This document shows positions 1 through 5,500 of a stretch of 7,906 nt of DNA, in pieces (position 1 is the first letter of the stretch; the number at the start of each line of letters is the position of its first letter). The notes beneath the pieces were generated by a model. It was not told where the DNA came from. It searched no databases and saw only the letters and a list, made by a program, of their open reading frames with translations. Location: the NCBI GenBank assembly GCA_024280675.1, contig JAJRPT010000048.1, forward strand, positions 1 through 7,906, in the 5' to 3' direction. The position numbers and the translations under genes are program-made. Origin of the DNA: Bacteroidota bacterium. GTDB lineage: Bacteria; Bacteroidota; Ignavibacteria; Kapaibacteriales; UBA2268.

Positions 1-1347
1 GACTGTCTTTGCCAGCAATCGAGAATTTTCCAGAGCAACAGAAATACTGTCTCTATAGGCTCTTAGTAGTGTTAGTTCATTTTTGCCAATGCCATACTCA
101 TCCTTGTGGAAGAGGATTATAGTTCCTATTAATTTCTTTTTATCATTGATGGGGATTGCAACCAGCGAACCCACTGTTTTTATTGAGTTTAGCAAGAATC
201 TTGTTGTTCTATCTCTTTTGACAGAATCCACTACCCACAATTCATTTAGCTTGCTTAGGCGATGTTGGAATTCCTTATTAGAATTAAAAAAATCAAAATA
301 CATTGGGTCTAGGTTTTTAATAGAACCAAGTTCTGTTTTCCCATTCTTATAGACCTGAGTCCAAGCCGCAATCGATCCGGTTGAATGAAGTGCCAACCCA
401 GTCACGATTTCTGTGATGTGGGAAATATCATTGTTTTCTGCAATTATGCGATTGAGGTAGGTGAGAGAATTAATTTCGGACTTCTTTCTTTCCACAACAT
501 CAGAGGCTGGAAGAGTTAATATGCAATTAATAAATACTCTGAAATAATAAGGAAGCGGGACAAAGGCAAGCAAAAATGCTAGCATATCAGAACCACGAAG
601 ATAATAATCAAACGAATGGTCAAACTCGTGAGAGAAAATTCTATTGATTATCATAATATGAAGAACAAACAAGGCCGAAGAAGCAAGTGCAAGTTTCACT
701 TTTTCTTCACGCCTCAGTAGAGCAATCCAATGTTTTTTTGAGCTTATGGTATAGGAAGCAAAAAATAGAGTCACAATGCCCACAAAATAGATTGGCTTGG
801 CAACCCAGAACTCAAGCCATGAAATATAAAATTCCAAATAATCGAGTACTGGCAGTAAAATTAGAATGGCTATAATTATAAGGCGAGCAATATTGGTAGA
901 GCTTTTTCTTCTTCTGAGGGACCAATAAAATACCACCGCAACAGAACCCATCAGTGCGATTATGATGGCAAGGGTGACTAGGTTGGCTGCAATAATATGT
1001 GTCAGTTTATACTCAAGGGTAACTTCATTCAATGATTTGGGAACAAAGACACTTATGGCATAAAGGATAAAGAGGATTATCCCAATTCCTTTGAGATGAG
1101 TAAAATAAGTCTCATTCTCATCTTCAATTCTTTTGTTAATCTCAAAAGAGTTAAAAATTATATTTGAGTAATAGGAGTTAAAGAAGACAATCATTAACCC
1201 GCTGAGTATCAGCAGAGAACTAACAGTGTTTGAAAGCTGAATAAACTCGCCATCGAAGGCATTCATGCTGGGTGCGAAAAGATTTATCACTAATTTGCAA
1301 ACAGCGATAATTGAGACTAAATAAAATATGTTCTTTGGATTTTTCAA
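1..1347 (-). CDS. Polytopic membrane protein with GAF domain, probable signal-transduction protein (C-terminus beyond the window)
   Basis: The minus-strand frame is open for 449 codons and runs off the left edge, so the C-terminus is missing. Hydrophobic stretches lie near residues 6-25, 38-58, 87-103, 118-141, 153-171, 183-202, 216-236 and 254-278, about eight membrane segments. After a short charged linker (VVERKKSEINSL, 284-295), residues about 296-442 look like a cytoplasmic GAF sensor domain. The strongest part is its end: VGSLVAIPI, KKLIGTIILFHK, then GKNELTLLRAYRDSISVALENSRLL, the usual final strand and helix of GAF domains. In FCB-group bacteria this arrangement is usually followed by a PP2C/SpoIIE (RsbU-like) phosphatase or a histidine kinase; which one cannot be seen here. 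The start chosen is TTG at 1347, because TGA at 1356-1354 closes the frame upstream and the next ATG (1266) would remove the first membrane segment. The 5' end faces the divergent gene at 1459. The ligand is unknown. Confidence 0.8.
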   Translation of the reverse strand, partial: MKNPKNIFYLVSIIAVCKLVINLFAPSMNAFDGEFIQLSNTVSSLLILSGLMIVFFNSYYSNIIFNSFEINKRIEDENETYFTHLKGIGIILFILYAISVFVPKSLNEVTLEYKLTHIIAANLVTLAIIIALMGSVAVVFYWSLRRRKSSTNIARLIIIAILILLPVLDYLEFYISWLEFWVAKPIYFVGIVTLFFASYTISSKKHWIALLRREEKVKLALASSALFVLHIMIINRIFSHEFDHSFDYYLRGSDMLAFLLAFVPLPYYFRVFINCILTLPASDVVERKKSEINSLTYLNRIIAENNDISHITEIVTGLALHSTGSIAAWTQVYKNGKTELGSIKNLDPMYFDFFNSNKEFQHRLSKLNELWVVDSVKRDRTTRFLLNSIKTVGSLVAIPINDKKKLIGTIILFHKDEYGIGKNELTLLRAYRDSISVALENSRLLAKTV

Positions 1348-1354
1348 TGGAAAT

Positions 1355-1390
1355 CAAATATAGCTATTTTTTTTTATTTCTAGTAACAAA
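1355..1390 (-). promoter_or_regulatory. Candidate promoter of the minus-strand membrane/GAF gene
   Basis: Read on the minus strand, 1362-1355 is TATATTTG, an exact match to the Bacteroidota -7 consensus TAnnTTTG. A TTTG at 1390-1387 could serve as the -33 element, although the 24-bp gap is longer than the usual 19-21. The -7 box ends only seven bases before the TTG at 1347, so the transcript would be leaderless or nearly so, or translation starts further in. The consensus comes from Bacteroides/Flavobacterium; its use in this lineage is inferred. Confidence 0.35.
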
Positions 1391-1445
1391 GTAATTTGTA
1401 AATTAGGAATAAAATTATTACTTATTTTGTGACAAAACTAATTTA
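1388..1445 (+). repeat. 58-bp upstream direct repeat, copy A (putative promoter/operator)
   Basis: This segment matches 2483-2540 at 55 of 58 positions with no gaps; differences are at 1401, 1402 and 1407, and 1408-1445 is identical throughout. It ends 13 bases before the ATG at 1459. It contains TTTG at 1395-1398, the -7-like TATTTTG at 1423-1429 (one base short of TAnnTTTG), and the palindrome TTTTGTGACAAAA at 1425-1437. Transcription from this -7 would start near 1433, giving a leader of about 25 bases. Conservation of intergenic DNA between two different genes points to a regulatory role or a recent duplication. Confidence 0.7.
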
Positions 1446-1458
1446 CTAAAGAATTATT

Positions 1459-1932
1459 ATGAAGATTCTATTGCTTCTTACATACTTTTTTTGTTCTGTA
1501 ATGCTTTTTTCCTCCGAGACTAAATTCAAATTTCAGGAGCTGATTAGTATTGACTCTACATCCCCTGGATTACATTATTGGAAGACAGTACTAGATAGCG
1601 ATACTAGTTTCTATTGTTTTAGTCTCAATGTTTCTTGTGCAGATCCAAGTGTTACTTCTCAAATTGATTTTATTTCTCAATCTGGCAAATTCCTTTATTC
1701 AATAACAAATAAAGATGTTGCAACAAGTAAATATTTCCAGAAGAACAAACAGTATTTTAAGTTCGAGATTGTCTCTGTCGATAAAAGTAATGGTAAGAAT
1801 TATCTTTTACTAAATGCTTATTACATTGAACAAGTAGATACTCTTAATGTCAGAAATGTTAGTACTTTTATTGCTGAACTTTTTGGGAAAGAAATAAAGA
1901 ATATTACCCCAGTGTTGTTATGTCAGTTATAA
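1459..1932 (+). CDS. Exported protein of unknown function, N-terminal half of a probable split gene
   Basis: A 157-residue frame begins with a clear signal peptide: MK followed by ILLLLTYFFCSVMLF, with likely cleavage near residue 19 (FSS/ETK). There is no lipobox, since the residues before Cys12 are YFF. The mature part alternates short hydrophobic and polar stretches rich in Ser, Asn, Lys and aromatic residues, typical of a secreted beta-rich protein; I recognise no family. The frame stops at TAA 1930-1932, thirteen bases after the next frame's ATG. Its last residues (NITPVLL) join smoothly to SVIIDGKIL of the following frame after a -1 shift, so the two may be one gene. The ATG at 1459 has no strong Shine-Dalgarno, as is common in Bacteroidota, but lies just downstream of the conserved upstream repeat, which supports this start. 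Base composition is visibly more AT-rich than the large downstream gene. Confidence 0.65.
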   Translation: MKILLLLTYFFCSVMLFSSETKFKFQELISIDSTSPGLHYWKTVLDSDTSFYCFSLNVSCADPSVTSQIDFISQSGKFLYSITNKDVATSKYFQKNKQYFKFEIVSVDKSNGKNYLLLNAYYIEQVDTLNVRNVSTFIAELFGKEIKNITPVLLCQL

Positions 1933-2456
1933 TTGATGGGAAAATACTTGGTGATATGAGAACGAAGGGAAATACTGATTACTCATCTTTTGTGCTTATT
2001 GGAGAAGATGATTCTCAAACTCTTGACGACGTGAAATTAGATTATTCAAGAAAGAGTACTTTTTATGCCACAAGTGAAAACGAAGCTTATTATTTTCAAA
2101 GCGAAAAATTATATAGAATTTTTAAATCTGGCAATGGGTACAAGGCAGAGATTGATAGTTCAACAGTGCTTAGCTTGGTAGATTTTCGAAATACTCCAAA
2201 TACATTTTATGGTATGAGTTCTTTTCGCAGTAAGCCTATTTTGATTTATTCAAAGAAAGAATCAAAGGAGAGTGAGCCTTCTCTATGGCTTGAAATTCTA
2301 AATAAAGATCACAAAAATGAATACATGGAATTAGAATATCCAAAGGAATTAAGCGGCTATAAATCTGTAGAAATTATTGGTGAGTTGAGCAATCAATTTT
2401 TATTATTAATGAAATCGAATGATAAAAATTATATCTTAAAATATCAAATAAAATGA
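1920..2456 (+). CDS. Unknown protein, probable C-terminal half of the split exported protein
   Basis: A 178-residue frame lies one frame back (-1) from the preceding ORF and overlaps it by 13 bases. It has no signal peptide, membrane segment or motif I recognise. Its sequence (FVLIGEDD, AYYFQSEKLYRIFKSGNGYKAEI, ILIYSKKES, NYILKYQIK) suggests repeated beta-strands, possibly propeller- or sandwich-like, resembling the exported half upstream in style. No Shine-Dalgarno-like sequence is visible before ATG 1920, and the frame is open upstream only from 1878, just after a TGA. The simplest reading is that it is the C-terminal part of one exported protein of about 330 residues, cut by a natural frameshift or a sequencing error. 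Alternatives are translation coupled through the overlapping stop and start, or -1 frameshifting, although no canonical slippery heptamer is in frame. As an independent cytoplasmic protein it would be hard to explain. Confidence 0.55.
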   Translation: MSVIIDGKILGDMRTKGNTDYSSFVLIGEDDSQTLDDVKLDYSRKSTFYATSENEAYYFQSEKLYRIFKSGNGYKAEIDSSTVLSLVDFRNTPNTFYGMSSFRSKPILIYSKKESKESEPSLWLEILNKDHKNEYMELEYPKELSGYKSVEIIGELSNQFLLLMKSNDKNYILKYQIK

Positions 2457-2482
2457 AAACAACCCTCATCTTATTAATTTTA

Positions 2483-2540
2483 AAAGTAATTTGTAGTTTA
2501 GAAATAAAATTATTACTTATTTTGTGACAAAACTAATTTA
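2483..2540 (+). repeat. 58-bp upstream direct repeat, copy B (putative promoter/operator of the large gene)
   Basis: This is the second copy of the segment at 1388-1445. Beyond it, both copies diverge briefly and then share TTATTATGAA around an ATG (1459 in copy A, 2552 in copy B), with a spacer two bases shorter here. The -7-like element is at 2518-2524 and the palindrome at 2520-2532. Transcription would start near 2528, after the GTG at 2524, which argues against that GTG as the start codon of the large gene. Confidence 0.7.
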
Positions 2541-2551
2541 TTTTTGTTATT

Positions 2552-2581
2552 ATGAAAACACCTCTACAGGAAATGAATTGA
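2552..2581 (+). other. Possible 9-codon upstream reading frame overlapping the large gene's start
   Basis: ATG at 2552 lies in the same context (TTATTATGAA) as the start codon of the gene at 1459. It opens a short frame, MKTPLQEMN, that stops at TGA 2579-2581. The stop overlaps the proposed TTG start (2578-2580) of the giant protein in the arrangement TTGA, which is compatible with termination-reinitiation coupling. It may equally be the remnant of an ancestral start codon carried in with the duplicated upstream region. There is no protein-level evidence that it is translated. Confidence 0.3.
2568..2580 (+). promoter_or_regulatory. Ribosome binding site and TTG start deciding the large gene's N-terminus
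   Basis: AGGA at 2568-2571 is followed by a six-base spacer and TTG at 2578. Translation from there gives MKYIFIILLLTCYYNAFS, a compact signal peptide of normal layout. Starting at GTG 2524 would add 18 mostly polar residues before the hydrophobic core and would use codons inside the conserved upstream repeat. Confidence 0.5.
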
Positions 2582-5500
2582 AATATATATTTATTATATT
2601 GCTTTTGACTTGTTATTACAACGCTTTCTCACGAGCCGAGTGTGATTATTATTTGCACTATACAAGAGGTGCTCTGCATTTTACCGAACTTGAAGCAGAC
2701 AGAAGTAGTTTCCAATATGTAGAAATTGACAATAAATCACTGACCAATCAAATGGTCAGTGGCTTCACAATCGAGGGCTATCTCAGACCACAAAAACAAG
2801 AGTATTACCAACTGGATGGAGTTCCTCAGAAAATTGACACAGTCTATGTTGCCGCTCAATGGGGACCATTTACCGACAAGGACGATTCTTGGCAAATATA
2901 TTTCTCAGGCGACGAGCTAGTGTTTGAAGTAAGTTCCCCGGACACTCAGCTTGACAAGGTAGATAACACGGTCACAAAAGCAGACGTTTCATTACTTTGG
3001 GATACTTGGTTTCATTTTGGAGTTGTCTTCGACCCCGGCAATGACTCTATTTCAATCTACATCGATGGAGAGTTTATATCTGGTGCAAGAAATGAAGTGT
3101 ACCCCTGTTCAAGATTGAAAATTCCTCAGACTAAAACTAGCACATTCCTTGCATACGCCGCCTCTTACTCCAATCCAGAAAAAAATAAGGCATCATACCT
3201 TGGAATGATGGATGAGTTCAGAGTGTGGAAAACACCACTAACTGCAGAAGAATTAAGGTGCAATAGTCTTAATTGGGAAAGAGGTGATGATGAGGATTTA
3301 ATAGCACTTTGGCGTTTTAACTATAGAGTAAATTATAACCAAAAATGGGAACTCTGTGACGCAGCCGACAATGGATTCGGCGGGACATTGGTGGGCAATC
3401 CAGACTGGGTATATTATAACAGAAAAGAGAAGGTTACCGTTGATGTTCAAACGGATGTATCATTTCCAGATACAATTAAATGCGAAAATACAAAAACATA
3501 TTCTTGGACTTTGACCCAAACCGAAAAGTGCAGAGAGGGAGACAGAGCAAGGATATTCTTTCAATACCCAAATCCAGAAAGACCTGGCTCTTGGTTAAGC
3601 ATGCCGCCAGAGGTTAGTTATGACAAGCCAAATTGGCAATGGACAGATTTAATACTCAACCAAGCCGTCACACTCAACGCAACTATTGACGCAGATTTCG
3701 TAGGCACTCGCCCCTACAGAGTCTACATTCAAACAAGTAACCCCGCCAATTATTACCCAAGGCGATACACGGCAGCAAATACAACAATTACACGTATCAC
3801 CGATTTTAAATATTTGCTAGATACTATTCGTTGTGGTGAGTTGCTTGCTTACTGTGAGGACGAACCGTATAAAGATGTCACTTTCAAAATTGCAAACAAC
3901 ACAATTGCCACAGAAAGAAATATACCTCTTAATATTGGCAGGATTGAGAGCGATTTGCCTCAAATTTTTGAAATAAGGGAACCGAATTCATTTCCTTTTG
4001 AAGTGGGGATAGGTGACACGACTGAGATTGTAGTACGTTTTTACTCTAAAGATACAACGGCTGAGTATGAGGGTTTTATTTCTCTATACACAGACGATAT
4101 TTGCGAACCTTTTCGCCAAGTCCCTGTTATTGGGCGGGTGAATGAAACTCTGAAAATATTAAATGTAGCTGGGACGGAGTTAGAGCAAATTGTGTTCAGT
4201 AAATATTGCCTTGAGGAACGTCACACGCGCAATTATTATTGGGAGAATTTCACAGACCAAAACATTACAGTCGATAGTATAGTTTTTCCTCCGCAATTTG
4301 GTGGCTCCAGAGTGGGCAGTGGTGGTGTGTTGCTGGAACCAGAGACCAGCAACTCACAAAGAATTGTCAGCTTTACTCCTTTGCAAAGTGGAGATTTCTC
4401 TGAAATAATTTATTTTTATGCAACGGCCGACACCGAGACTGGTCGCAAATGTAATATTAAGATTCCTCTTGCAGTCAGTGGTGGGGGGAAGAATCCACAG
4501 ATGCAGTTTGTGGCAACATCGGTCAATTTTGGGGAAGTGTTTGTTGGTCAGAAAACTTCCCTAGAGATTGAAGTGCAATCGATTGGAGATGATCCAGTGA
4601 ACATTGATGTTTTCTTGCGGGATGGTGAGCAATTCTTTTTCAAGAATGCAAACTCTAATCTGGGAAGTATATCTCCGGGCTCGAGCAAGAAATTTGTCAT
4701 TGAGTTCGAACCACTCGACGATTCAACATACACAGACTTAGTCTGTATTTCGGACAGGTCGTGTAATTCCTCCTATTGTATTGAAATCTCAGGAATTGGA
4801 ACATATAACGCTTTCTCTTTTGACCCAATAGAGGCGAGGGTTGAAAATGTCATCTCTTGTGGTTTTGGATATGATACGGTGAGGATTGTTAATGAACTTT
4901 CCCATGATGTCGCCCTTGATAATTTTGTATTATTAGACAAAGGCGGAAGGTTCACTCCGCACAATCCAGCAAATCTAAATAGTTATTCTACCTCGATAGC
5001 TGCTGGTCAAAGAGAAGAATTTGTCTTTAAATACACTCCAGCAAACAACAGAGAAGACCTAGCAGACAAGGCTTGGCTTCAGTACCAGGCATTAGACAAT
5101 AACTGGTCTGCAAAACTTCTGGCAACTTCTGCTGTTCCAAATATTGCAATGACACTTGCCGCTGAGTTTGGTACTATCGAAGTAGAGGCAGAAAAATTTG
5201 ACACAATAAGTGTGGAGAACACATCTTCGCTCGATATAATGATTGACAGTTTGCAACTCAAAAATAATCCAGATGAAGTCTTTGAGCTAATCGAACCAAA
5301 AGGACAAATAGATTCTATCATTCCACCAGGTGGGTCGATTGAAGCAATTATTAGATTCTCACCCAAAGCTCCAATTGGATATGAGGCAGAAGTTCTTGGT
5401 AGGGTAAGTAGCCCTTGCCCTATTGAAGAGGAGTATGCAGTTAGCACAAAACTAAGTGGGCTGGGTCGTTTAATTCCGCTCAACATCACAACTAGAATCC

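Noticed and set aside
83..352. 89-codon plus-strand frame
   Set aside because: It lies opposite the well-supported GAF domain coding sequence on the minus strand, has no ribosome binding site and shows no recognisable protein features.
687..875. 62-codon plus-strand frame
   Set aside because: It is antisense to membrane segments of the minus-strand gene; composition and lack of motifs mark it as a chance frame.
1879..1890. Programmed -1 frameshift at CTTTTTGGGAAA
   Set aside because: The runs look slippery, but in the reading phase of the first ORF they do not form an X XXY YYZ heptamer, and re-pairing on GGG would mismatch at the first position.
5079..5489. 136-codon minus-strand frame inside the large gene
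   Set aside because: It is antisense to clear Ig-like repeats of the large secreted protein and has no independent start signals; other minus-strand frames in this gene were dismissed for the same reason.
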